This document shows positions 7,913-16,010 of a DNA stretch of 64,000 nt, in pieces; position 1 is the first letter of the stretch; each line of letters starts with the position of its first letter. The position numbers and the translations under genes are program-made. The stretch comes from Kineobactrum salinum (GTDB taxonomy: Bacteria > Pseudomonadota > Gammaproteobacteria > Pseudomonadales > Halieaceae). The notes beneath the pieces were generated by a model. The model was not told the DNA's origin. It searched no databases and saw only the letters and a list, made by a program, of their open reading frames with translations. The stretch covers positions 1,550,001-1,614,000 of the forward strand of contig NZ_CP048711.1 of NCBI RefSeq assembly GCF_010669285.1, written 5' to 3'.

Positions 7913-9266
7913 CAGGCTGCTGAAAAAGGCATGATTTTGACGCACTCAACTTCCTCGTCGTTCCGTGTCCCAAGTTTGGTCAACGGCGAGTCGGATTCGT
8001 GGCAACTTCACCGGATTGGGGATTCGGGGCCGATTTCCGCTGTGACAAGGTCCTTCATAGCCTCTATCGCCTCCATAAGCCGCTCATGGGCGCTATCGAT
8101 TCCCCGTATCCCCTCACCACGCCGCCTCGGGCAGCAGATTTCTGATACGTATGAGATTGTAGGCAGCCATCACCCTCAGGAAGTCCTGTCTTACCCGAGT
8201 CAGACCTCTGAACTTTGTCTGCCTGAGCCCGCCGATCTGCTTGGCCCAGCCAAAAGGTTCCTCCACCCGTTTGCGCACCCGTTGGCTGATTTCGTAGCCC
8301 AGATGACGGGTCGTTCTACCGTCAATCGCAGACCCGCCTGCACGCTTCAGGTTTTGGGCAACGTGCGGGGTAACATCCAGAAATCTCAACACGTCGACAA
8401 ACTCCCGTGTGTCGTACCCTTTGTCAGCTCCCAGTGTTGCGCCACTTTTCAATACCGTCGCCATGTCGATCGCTGCATCGCGCTCGGCAGTGCCAGTGGC
8501 CGAGGTAAGATCGGCATTGACCAGCAGGCCATTGCGGTTCTCCATCAGGGTGTGTCCGGTGTAGCTGGGGCGCGCTCCCATACCCTGGCCCTTGGACGCA
8601 AGCAGAGCCTCGGGATCCGTGCGCGAGGCATGGGTCTTGTTGCTGCGCTTCTCGCCATGGAAGTTGCGGCCCGCATTGCGGCCGACGCCATCAGGGTTGT
8701 CATCGTCCGAGCCATCCTTGCGGCGAACACTCTTGTGAGACGCCCAGGCAGCTATCAAAGTGCCATCAACGCTGAAATGGTCGTTGGACGTGAGACTACG
8801 TCGGCGGGCCATCTCGACGATTTCTTCGAAAAGGCGGCGCCCGATGTCGGCCTGCGCCAGTCGATCCCGATTCTTGGAAAAGGTCGAGGGGTTCCACACG
8901 GGATCGTCAACACTCAAGCCAACGAACCAGCGAAACATCAGGTTGTAGTCCAACTGCTCCATCAACTGCCGCTCACTGCGAATCGAATAGAACACCTGCA
9001 ACAAGGAAGCGCGGATCAGACGCTCAGGCGGGATGGACGGCCGGCCGCAGTCTGCGTAGATCTCATTAAAAATAGAGTCCAGGTTGGTCAACGCTTCATC
9101 GACCAGTTTACGCATCTTGCGGATCGGGTGGCGCTTGGGAATGCGCTGTTCCAGCGAAACATAACTGAACAAGTCACCGCCTTCCTGGTAATCACCGCGC
9201 ATTGTTTGGTCTCCAACCTGCGATTGCGCTATTTTCCCTCATTCGAGGGAGTTTTTCAGCAACCTG
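7913..9266 (-). mobile_element. IS5-family insertion sequence, complete, 1354 bp
   Basis: Terminal inverted repeats are CAGGCTGCTGAAAAA at 7913-7927 and its complement TTTTTCAGCAACCTG at 9252-9266 (14 of 15 matching). The element is flanked by a direct repeat CTAA at 7909-7912 and 9267-9270, matching the 4-bp YTAR duplications of the IS5 family. One transposase gene fills most of it. The intact duplication indicates that no rearrangement has followed insertion. Confidence 0.95.
8114..9202 (-). CDS. IS5-family DDE transposase
   Basis: A 362-residue intact transposase. The N-terminal DUF772-type domain includes RLIRASLLQVFYSIRSERQLMEQL and VWNPSTFSKNRDRL. The DDE catalytic residues are seen as SVDGTLIAAW (first Asp), LGADKGYDTR (second Asp) and RVEEPFGWAK (Glu), near residues 165, 255 and 323. 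With intact inverted repeats this copy is probably active. Open frames on the opposite strand within the element are codon shadows. Confidence 0.95.
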   Translation of the reverse strand: MRGDYQEGGDLFSYVSLEQRIPKRHPIRKMRKLVDEALTNLDSIFNEIYADCGRPSIPPERLIRASLLQVFYSIRSERQLMEQLDYNLMFRWFVGLSVDDPVWNPSTFSKNRDRLAQADIGRRLFEEIVEMARRRSLTSNDHFSVDGTLIAAWASHKSVRRKDGSDDDNPDGVGRNAGRNFHGEKRSNKTHASRTDPEALLASKGQGMGARPSYTGHTLMENRNGLLVNADLTSATGTAERDAAIDMATVLKSGATLGADKGYDTREFVDVLRFLDVTPHVAQNLKRAGGSAIDGRTTRHLGYEISQRVRKRVEEPFGWAKQIGGLRQTKFRGLTRVRQDFLRVMAAYNLIRIRNLLPEAAW

Positions 9267-9355
9267 CTAATGACCCATCTCGCCTCAGGGCTCGGTCATG
9301 CAAATGCGCTTGTTGCGTATTTTCGCTGGTACTCCAGGTGTGATTGAACAATCAA

Positions 9356-9700
9356 TCAGCTCGTCAACAGTACCGGCACGGTAACCGCCACGGCAACGCC
9401 GGCCAGCAGCGCCGCCGACCGCGGTCGCCAGGACAGCAGCAGCACCAGGCCCCCGGCGCCGGCCGACAGGTAACCCAGCCACAACACGACGCCCACCGAA
9501 GGACCCCAGGCCCGGATACAGGGGAGCAGCGCCAACGCCAGTAACCCCGTTCCCAGCGCACGCAGACCGTTCCGGTACGGCGGCGCCAGCGCCACTGCTG
9601 GCCAGACCTGGCGCTGGTGCCGCGGCATCGCGAGACTCAGCCCGGTCATACCCGCATAACAGAGCAACAGCGGCAGCAAAACAATGAGCCAGGCATTCAT
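9356..9700 (-). CDS. DUF3325 membrane protein
   Basis: A 114-residue protein made almost entirely of hydrophobic helices (about four), typical of DUF3325. Its ATG overlaps the stop of the PepSY gene by 4 bp, so it is the last member of a coupled three-gene unit (DUF3649, PepSY, DUF3325) that in many Proteobacteria accompanies TonB-dependent siderophore receptors. A role in handling ferric siderophores or reducing iron at the inner membrane is usual speculation for the group; no biochemical role is visible here. Confidence 0.75.
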   Translation of the reverse strand: MNAWLIVLLPLLLCYAGMTGLSLAMPRHQRQVWPAVALAPPYRNGLRALGTGLLALALLPCIRAWGPSVGVVLWLGYLSAGAGGLVLLLSWRPRSAALLAGVAVAVTVPVLLTS

Positions 9701-11349
9701 CCCCTGGCCTCCGACTCAGCGCCGCGTTGCAGAAGCGGCGGCCGAGCCGCATTCAGCAGCGGCCGCGCCTGACGCTGCCTGCGCAACAGGCCGTAGGCGC
9801 CCAGACCACACAGCAGGCCGAATACTATTACCGTCAGTTCAACACCCAGCCTGGGACCGTCACCCTGGGCCCAGTAGACCAACACATGCGAGCCGGTAGT
9901 CAGTGCGTTCAGCACCGGCAGGGTCAGGCACAGCGCCGCACAAACCAGCAGTTGTTCCACCCAGGCCCGCCCGGCGGGACGCAGCGCCGCGTGCAACAGG
10001 GTCAGTGCCCAGACCAGGAAGAAACCGCGTATTTCCCAGGCCGCGCGATCTTCGATGCCAATGGGAATCAGGCGGTTAAGCCAGAGCATCGCGATGCAGG
10101 AGAGCGCAAGCCCCGCGATCGAACCCACGTTGAGCACCTCTACCAGGCGGTAGACACGGGGCGTGTGGATACCGAACTCGCGCAGTGACTTCTGGCGCCG
10201 CTTGACCATGACCAGTATCGCGCCGGTAGCCATCATTGCCGCCCCGGCCATGCCCAACAAAAAATACAGCCAGCGCACGGTATAGCCGCCAAAACCGGCA
10301 AAATGCAGGGTGCGCATGACTGCCTGGGTGGCGGTGGCTGCGCCGCCGCGTATCTCACCGGGCACTTGCACGTCCCACAACTCACCGTTGACGGCGTCAA
10401 ACTCCACCCGGCCACTGGTGCCCGGCAACAGCTTGCCCCGCGCCTCGGCCTCGTCGAACACGCCGAACACCCGGGCCGCCGCGCTGCTGTCCCCGGGGTG
10501 CTCCACTACCACGAAACTGGCCGCGCGCCCCATTTCCGCCTCGGCGCGCAGCAGCAGGCCATCCAGCGGCACCACCGCGGCATCGACATCGGTCTCGGGA
10601 CGGTGCCGCGGCTGGTCCAGCAATTCGGCAAAAAAGGAACCCTCCTCCGGGTAATGCACTTCGATGGCAGCCGGCATGTACAGAGAATAGAAGGTCGCAA
10701 GCCCAGTGTAGGCAATCATGAACAGGAACGGGAGGCTCAGCACCGACACCGCATTGTGGGCGTCCAGCCAGCTGCGCTGCCCCTTGCCGGGACGAAAGCT
10801 GAAGAAGTCCTTGAAGATACGCTTGTGTATGATGACACCGCTCACCAGCGCCACCAGCATGGCCATCGTGAACACACCGACCAGCCAGACGCCCGCCGTG
10901 CCGGCGTGAAATTCGTAGTGCATGTGGACAAAGTGGTGGCCGCCCTCGGTTTCACGCTCTGCATCATTGGGCATGGGCTCGCCGGTCGCGGGGTTCAGCC
11001 GCTCACTCTGGAACTGCTCCTGCTCATCCTCATAGAACAGGCGAATGACCGGAATATCCTTCGTGGGCAGGCCGATGCTCCAGAAGTGACTGCGGGGCAC
11101 CGTTTCTTCCAGATAGGATTGTCCCATCCGTACCAGGCTGGCCCGATCCCAGTCCCGCAGCTCCACCGCCGGCGCCTCGGGCTTCATCCAGCGGGTAATG
11201 GCGTCGTCAAATACCCCCAGACTGCCGGTAAAAAAGATGGCAAACAGTAACCAGCCGGCCAGCAGGCCGCCCCAGGTATGCAGCCAGGCCATAATCTGGC
11301 GAAAGGCACCCGCGGGTTCCTCACGCGCTATCGCAGTACCAGAATTCAC
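9697..11349 (-). CDS. PepSY-associated membrane protein of an iron-uptake unit
   Basis: About 550 residues. The first membrane helix with WLHTWGGLLAGWLLFAIFFTGS is the hallmark of the PepSY_TM family. There are further helices near residues 150, 200, 340 and 400-500, and periplasmic histidine-rich pieces (GGHHFVHMHYEFH) suggest a metal or haem role. I prefer the GTG at 11349, which forms a 4-bp GTGA overlap with the preceding DUF3649 stop, over a longer frame from 11370. Together with the divergent siderophore receptor the gene is probably Fur-controlled and involved in ferric-siderophore reduction or processing (inference). Confidence 0.82.
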   Translation of the reverse strand: MNSGTAIAREEPAGAFRQIMAWLHTWGGLLAGWLLFAIFFTGSLGVFDDAITRWMKPEAPAVELRDWDRASLVRMGQSYLEETVPRSHFWSIGLPTKDIPVIRLFYEDEQEQFQSERLNPATGEPMPNDAERETEGGHHFVHMHYEFHAGTAGVWLVGVFTMAMLVALVSGVIIHKRIFKDFFSFRPGKGQRSWLDAHNAVSVLSLPFLFMIAYTGLATFYSLYMPAAIEVHYPEEGSFFAELLDQPRHRPETDVDAAVVPLDGLLLRAEAEMGRAASFVVVEHPGDSSAAARVFGVFDEAEARGKLLPGTSGRVEFDAVNGELWDVQVPGEIRGGAATATQAVMRTLHFAGFGGYTVRWLYFLLGMAGAAMMATGAILVMVKRRQKSLREFGIHTPRVYRLVEVLNVGSIAGLALSCIAMLWLNRLIPIGIEDRAAWEIRGFFLVWALTLLHAALRPAGRAWVEQLLVCAALCLTLPVLNALTTGSHVLVYWAQGDGPRLGVELTVIVFGLLCGLGAYGLLRRQRQARPLLNAARPPLLQRGAESEARG

Positions 11350-11621
11350 AGCACACCTCCCAACAACCAACCCGCCAGCGCCAGTGCCATGGCGGGCAGC
11401 AGCAACCCCAACCAGGCACGTTTCAGATCACGTGCGGCAAATACCCAGATCGCTGCAGCGGTATAGATTGCGAAGCTCAACAAGGTAGCCGCCAGCACCG
11501 CCTCGGCACGTACCATGGGCAATACTGCACCCAGAAATACCGTCGCTCCCGAGGCCAGGGCGTAACCGCCGAAAATCGCCGCCGCCACCAGCCAGAACAG
11601 GCGCCATCCATAAAGTCCCAT
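11346..11621 (-). CDS. DUF3649 membrane protein
   Basis: About 91 residues with three hydrophobic helices (LFWLVAAAIFGGYALASGA ... AVLAATLLSFAIYTAAAIWVF ... LLLPAMALALAGWLLGG), matching the DUF3649 family that heads PepSY/DUF3325 iron-uptake units. The start at 11621 has GGGAAG six bases upstream; a longer frame from 11648 lacks such a site. Its stop overlaps the PepSY GTG start. Confidence 0.75.
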   Translation of the reverse strand: MGLYGWRLFWLVAAAIFGGYALASGATVFLGAVLPMVRAEAVLAATLLSFAIYTAAAIWVFAARDLKRAWLGLLLPAMALALAGWLLGGVL

Positions 11622-11704
11622 CAATTTCTTCCCGAATTGCAAACACACAAACCAGCCACGGGCGCGGTGTTCGCTCGCACCCCGGTCTTTGCATCTTAAC
11701 CATA

Positions 11705-11725
11705 ACGATATTGATTATCAATCGT
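11705..11725 (-). promoter_or_regulatory. Fur-like box upstream of the DUF3649-PepSY-DUF3325 unit
   Basis: ATATTGATTATCAAT sits inside a 21-bp imperfect palindrome (ACGAT...ATCGT ends), close to the Fur consensus built from GATAAT hexamers. It lies 84 bp upstream of the DUF3649 start in the 270-bp divergent region shared with the siderophore receptor. Confidence 0.6.
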
Positions 11726-11817
11726 ATCTTGTGCGTCAACAAATGTTGGCCACCCCCAGTCCTCAGCGCTCCAGCACCCCTGGCATCACGGATATTCCCA
11801 AGAAATTCTACAAAGAC

Positions 11818-11839
11818 GAATGATAATGGTTATTATTAG
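11818..11839 (+). promoter_or_regulatory. Fur-like box upstream of the siderophore receptor
   Basis: TGATAATGGTTATTATTA (11821-11838) matches the Fur box pattern of repeated GATAAT-type units with inverted symmetry. It is about 50 bp upstream of the likely GTG start of the receptor, the usual place for iron-dependent repression. Confidence 0.7.
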
Positions 11840-11889
11840 TGTTAGCATACCGGAACCATCTGTCACACAACCAGCATTGGAGCACTCTC

Positions 11890-14070
11890 GTGAAAGCCAA
11901 ACTCCTTCTCTCGGCAGCCATTATGTTTGGCGCCCAGCCGCTACTGACTCTGGCCCAGGAGCCAGCCCACGACACCGACAAAGGATCACAGAAAAATAGC
12001 CATAGAGACGCGATTGAAGAGGTCACGGTCACTGGCAAGTATAGTGTCGGACAAACACTGGACACGGCCACAGGCCTTGGCCTGACACTGCAGGAGACCC
12101 CCCAGTCCGTATCGATTCTGACCCATGAGCGAATGCAGGACCAGGATATCACCACCATTCTGGAAGCGGTCAATAACGCGGTCGGCGTTACCTCCGAGGA
12201 AGTTGACAATGTACGCAACAACTTTCACTCCAGAGGTTTTCGTATTGATAGCTACCAGATCGACGGCGTACCCACTTCCTGGAGTCTGGGCGGCGATTCT
12301 GGAGAAACGGTAGCCGATACGGCCATTTACGAACGCATTGAATTCGTGCGCGGCGCGACCGGCCTGTTGACAGGCGTCGGTGACCCTTCGGCCTCTATCA
12401 ACCTGGTTCGCAAGCACGCCGACAGCAGCGAGCTGAACGGCTATGTGGACGTGGCGACGGGCCGCTGGAACAAGAGGCGCCTGAGCGCTGATATCTCCTC
12501 TGGCCTGAATGAAAGTGGCAGCGTTCGCGGGCGTGTAGTGGCCAGGCACCTCAGCGGTGAATCCCACGTTGACTACTACGAAGACGACAAGAACGTATTT
12601 TACGGCGTGGTGGACGCGGACCTGAGTGCAACCACGCTACTACGCGTGGGCGTAAGCTATCAGCACAGCAACCCCGAAGGTACGGTGTGGGGCGCACTGC
12701 CAACGTTCTTTTCCGATGGCAGCAAAACCCGCTGGGATGTCTCCAAGACTACCGCCATGGACTGGAACCGCTGGGAAACCACCAATACCAACTATTTCCT
12801 CAGCCTGAACCAGGTGTTTGACAATGGCTGGGAACTTCTTGCCAATTACAACAAGCTCCTGTACGAAAAAGACACCCGGTTGCTGTACGTCTACGGTGAC
12901 CTGGACAGGGAAACCGGCGCCGGCTTGAACGCCCAACGTTACCGCAGTGACGGCGAATCCAAACAGGACAGCTTCGATGTCCAATTGAAAGGGGATTTCA
13001 GCCTGTTCAACCAGACCCATGATTTTGTTCTGGGGGCCCTGTACAGCGATCAGGAAGCCGAGACCTTCACCCAGGACCCGCTGGGCGGCGACATGAGCGG
13101 CGGTTTCGACAGGGTCGATGTGGACAACTTCTACGAGTGGGGAGATCTTCGGGAGCCCGAGTGGTCAGAGGAGCGGATCCAGTCCCAGGACATCGCTACC
13201 GAACAGCGCGGTTACTACGCTGCCACCCGTATTTCAGCCACTGACAACCTGAAGTTCATTCTGGGTGGCCGGCTGGCCACCTGGCTACGCACCGGTTTTG
13301 ACTGGAGCGGAAACATCGATTATGGCGATGAGGATGAATTCATCCCCTATGCGGGGGCGCTGTATGACCTGACCGACACCCACCGTGTTTACGCGAGCTA
13401 TACCGAGATATTCAAGCCGCAAAGCAATCGGAATGCCGGTGGCAATTTCCTTGACCCACTGATTGGCAAGAGTTCTGAAATCGGCTTGAAAAGCCGCTTC
13501 CTGAATGACCGTTTGCATACCACGATCGCCCTGTTTGATATTGAACAGGACAACCTGGCCCAGGTAGATACCGACTATGTCGGTACACCGGAACAGCGCA
13601 CGGCCTATATTGCCGCACAGGGGGCACAGAGTACCGGTATCGAGCTTGAAGTGGTCGGACAGCCCATTGACGGCTGGAACATCACCGCCGGCTACTCCCA
13701 GTACACAGCGGAAGATGCACAGGGTGATGACGTCAACACCGACATCCCCACCAGGCAGTTTAATCTGTTTACCACCTACCGGTTCGAGGATTCGATGCCA
13801 GGGCTCATGATTGGCGGCGGCCTGAAGTGGCAGAACCAGACCTATTCTGAAGGCACGAATCCCATCGGCAACCCCGATCGATTTACCCAGGATGCGTATG
13901 TGCTGGCCAATCTGATGGCCCGCTATGCATTCACGGACTCACTCCACGTACAATTCAATGCAGCCAATATCACCGATGAAAAGTACTACTCACAGGTTGG
14001 GCAGTTCAGCTCGTATCGCTACGGTACGCCAAGAAGCTATACCGTCAGCCTCAACTACCGCTTCAACTAG
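11890..14070 (+). CDS. TonB-dependent ferric-siderophore receptor
   Basis: About 726 residues from the GTG at 11890, which directly precedes a signal peptide (VKAKLLLSAAIMFGAQPLLTLA) and follows a TTGGAG box; the longer frame from 11839 would add an unlikely leader. A TonB box EEVTVTG is followed by a plug with LQETPQSVSILTHERMQDQ and RGFRIDSYQIDGVP, the typical FpvA/FhuE-type siderophore receptor signature, then a 22-strand-type barrel ending RYGTPRSYTVSLNYRFN. It imports a ferric hydroxamate- or pyoverdine-like siderophore. Fur-like boxes and the divergent PepSY unit support iron regulation. Confidence 0.92.
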   Translation: MKAKLLLSAAIMFGAQPLLTLAQEPAHDTDKGSQKNSHRDAIEEVTVTGKYSVGQTLDTATGLGLTLQETPQSVSILTHERMQDQDITTILEAVNNAVGVTSEEVDNVRNNFHSRGFRIDSYQIDGVPTSWSLGGDSGETVADTAIYERIEFVRGATGLLTGVGDPSASINLVRKHADSSELNGYVDVATGRWNKRRLSADISSGLNESGSVRGRVVARHLSGESHVDYYEDDKNVFYGVVDADLSATTLLRVGVSYQHSNPEGTVWGALPTFFSDGSKTRWDVSKTTAMDWNRWETTNTNYFLSLNQVFDNGWELLANYNKLLYEKDTRLLYVYGDLDRETGAGLNAQRYRSDGESKQDSFDVQLKGDFSLFNQTHDFVLGALYSDQEAETFTQDPLGGDMSGGFDRVDVDNFYEWGDLREPEWSEERIQSQDIATEQRGYYAATRISATDNLKFILGGRLATWLRTGFDWSGNIDYGDEDEFIPYAGALYDLTDTHRVYASYTEIFKPQSNRNAGGNFLDPLIGKSSEIGLKSRFLNDRLHTTIALFDIEQDNLAQVDTDYVGTPEQRTAYIAAQGAQSTGIELEVVGQPIDGWNITAGYSQYTAEDAQGDDVNTDIPTRQFNLFTTYRFEDSMPGLMIGGGLKWQNQTYSEGTNPIGNPDRFTQDAYVLANLMARYAFTDSLHVQFNAANITDEKYYSQVGQFSSYRYGTPRSYTVSLNYRFN

Positions 14071-14259
14071 AGCAATGAAGCCAGGGGGATCGTCAGAGGG
14101 CACCTGGCCCGTGGTGCGTACAGAATACACCCTGTTTCACACCGATGAACTATACTCCGGTCGAATGCTCAGCATTTTGGCCTTGGGGTATGGCTCGAAG
14201 CCTGGCCAGGCCCGACCCGGGCGTAGAGTTTCTGCTGAGTCAGCAAGGAGGAGTACAAC

Positions 14260-14589
14260 ATGACGGCTACTGCCGACCGCACTTATCGACGCGGGTTGCA
14301 TCCGCTTCATGCAATACTGCTTGCCGGAACCATTCCGCTCTTTCTTGGCGCCCTGTTGAGTGATTATGCCTACTGGTCGAGCCACTATATACAGTGGAGC
14401 ACCTTTGCCTCCTGGTTGATTGCCGGCGGCCTTGTTTTCGCCGGTCTCGCGCTGTTGTGTGCAATTGCAGGCCTGTTTCATGCCGACCGCCGTCGCGGGC
14501 CTCCCCTCGCCTACTTTCTTCTGCTGCTGATCACCTGGATTGTCGGCCTCTTCAACGCGCTGATCCATGCCAGGGACGCCTGGGGATGA
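14260..14589 (+). CDS. DUF2231 membrane protein
   Basis: A 109-residue protein with four hydrophobic helices and the DUF2231 pattern HPLHAILLAGTIPLFLGALLSD followed by FNALIHARDAW. GGAGGAG lies a few bases upstream of the start. The stop overlaps the start of the next small gene (ATGA), so it is the first gene of a coupled three-gene unit with the PQQ-type dehydrogenase. DUF2231 proteins often accompany periplasmic dehydrogenases and may be quinone- or haem-linked membrane partners, but that is not shown here. Confidence 0.85.
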   Translation: MTATADRTYRRGLHPLHAILLAGTIPLFLGALLSDYAYWSSHYIQWSTFASWLIAGGLVFAGLALLCAIAGLFHADRRRGPPLAYFLLLLITWIVGLFNALIHARDAWG

Positions 14590-14687
14590 TGCCCGCCGGC
14601 TTGATTCTTTCGATAGTCGTTACCGTTCTGGCTTCTGCAGCGACCTGGATCGGTTTCTCCCGTCTCAGTGCAGGAGGTAGGGAATGA
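14586..14687 (+). CDS. 33-residue single-helix membrane protein
   Basis: A short frame beginning ATGATG at 14586 overlaps the DUF2231 stop by 4 bp and ends with a TGA that overlaps the next ATG by 4 bp. It encodes 33 residues with one hydrophobic helix (LILSIVVTVLASAATWIGF). The two ATGA-type overlaps argue for real translational coupling. It may be an accessory membrane anchor or assembly factor for the neighbouring dehydrogenase. No family is recognised. Confidence 0.6.
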   Translation: MMPAGLILSIVVTVLASAATWIGFSRLSAGGRE

Positions 14688-15991
14688 GACTTGCCAGCGC
14701 TCTTTATGTCACCCTTTTACCGGTCCTTCTGACTGCCTGCGGGGGCGGCGCTCCCGACCCGGGACAGCAGTATGGCCCTGATCCCGAACTTCCAGAACCG
14801 CAGCGAGGGCTCTTGCCCGACATAACGGTTCTCGACCAGGCGGAGTGGGGCGATGAGGTTCCAACGGTACCGGAAAACTATACCGTCACGGCCATTGCCA
14901 CCGACCTCAAGATCCCGCGCCAGACACTGGTATTGCCCAACGGCGATATCCTTGTTGCCGAAGGCAGTGGGGGCAATGCGCCGCTATCCAAGCCCAAAGA
15001 CCTCATTGCGGGTTTTCTCAAATCACAGGGAACCACCACCGTCGAAAGCGGTGACAGGTTGACCCTTCTGCGCGATGGCAATGGGGACGGTATCTACGAG
15101 GAACAGACTGTTTTCGCTGACAACCTCAACGCGCCCTACGGCCTTGCCCTGGTCGACAACAATCTCTACATCGCCAACCAGGACGCGCTGGTTCGGTTTG
15201 ATTATAGGGAAGGTCAGACCCGGGCCAGCGGGCCGCCTGTGGAAATTACCAGGCTACCGTCAGAGATCAACCACCACTGGACCAAGGCGATGACAGCCAG
15301 CGCAGATGGACGTTTTCTGTACGTGGGTATCGGTTCCAACAGCAATATCACCGAGCGCGGTATGGCGGCGGAAGTCAATCGGGCCGAGGTCTGGCAGATA
15401 GATGCGCAGACCGGGGCGCACAAGCCTTATGCGACCGGCCTGCGGAACCCCACTGCGCTTACCATTCAACCAGGGACAGATCAGCTGTGGGTCGTCGTGA
15501 ACGAACGGGACGAACTCGGGCCAAACCTGGTTCCCGACTATCTTACTGCTGTTCGTGAAGGCGGCTTTTACGGCTGGCCCTATAGTTACTGGGGACAGAA
15601 TGTTGATCCACGTGTGCGGCCGCAGGATCCTGCCAAGGTGGAATCGGCGATTGTTCCGGATTACAGCCTGGGGGCGCATGTTGCCGCGCTCGGTCTTGAT
15701 TTCTCTACGCCCGCAGTGGGCGCCGAGTTCGCGGAGGGCGTATTCATCGGCGAGCACGGCAGTTGGAACCGCTCGGAGCCGGTTGGCTACAAAGTGGTCT
15801 TTATACCGTTCAGTAATAACCGCCCCGACGGCCAACCGGTCGACTTTGTTACCGGATTTCTCACGGAAGATGGCAGGGCCCGCGGACGACCGGTTGGCGT
15901 GACCGTGGACCCGCGCGGCGCCGTCATTGTGGCAGATGATCTTTCCAACACCATCTGGCGAGTGACTTTTGAGGGAGACCAGTCGTTATAG
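14684..15991 (+). CDS. PQQ-dependent sugar/sorbosone dehydrogenase-type lipoprotein
   Basis: A 435-residue protein with a lipoprotein signal (LLPVLLTACGGG, lipobox LTAC) and a six-bladed beta-propeller of the soluble glucose/L-sorbosone dehydrogenase family, seen in motifs such as LPNGDILVAEG, NAPYGLALVDNNLYIAN, ATGLRNPTALTIQP and GEHGSWNRSEPVGYKVVFIPF. These enzymes oxidise aldoses or aldose-like compounds using PQQ in the periplasm. It is the last gene of the coupled DUF2231 unit and converges on the RND pump gene with only 19 bp between stops. PQQ synthesis genes are not in the window. Confidence 0.88.
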   Translation: MRLASALYVTLLPVLLTACGGGAPDPGQQYGPDPELPEPQRGLLPDITVLDQAEWGDEVPTVPENYTVTAIATDLKIPRQTLVLPNGDILVAEGSGGNAPLSKPKDLIAGFLKSQGTTTVESGDRLTLLRDGNGDGIYEEQTVFADNLNAPYGLALVDNNLYIANQDALVRFDYREGQTRASGPPVEITRLPSEINHHWTKAMTASADGRFLYVGIGSNSNITERGMAAEVNRAEVWQIDAQTGAHKPYATGLRNPTALTIQPGTDQLWVVVNERDELGPNLVPDYLTAVREGGFYGWPYSYWGQNVDPRVRPQDPAKVESAIVPDYSLGAHVAALGLDFSTPAVGAEFAEGVFIGEHGSWNRSEPVGYKVVFIPFSNNRPDGQPVDFVTGFLTEDGRARGRPVGVTVDPRGAVIVADDLSNTIWRVTFEGDQSL

Positions 15992-16010
15992 CAGCTGCCG
16001 GTCCGGGCCA

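Noticed and set aside
7931-9343. 470-codon frame antisense to the IS5 transposase
   Set aside because: Crosses the IS end and mirrors transposase codons; the DDE transposase on the minus strand explains the region.
10303-11250. 315-codon plus-strand frame
   Set aside because: Antisense shadow of the PepSY membrane protein gene, rich in His, Gln and Arg as expected of a complement frame.
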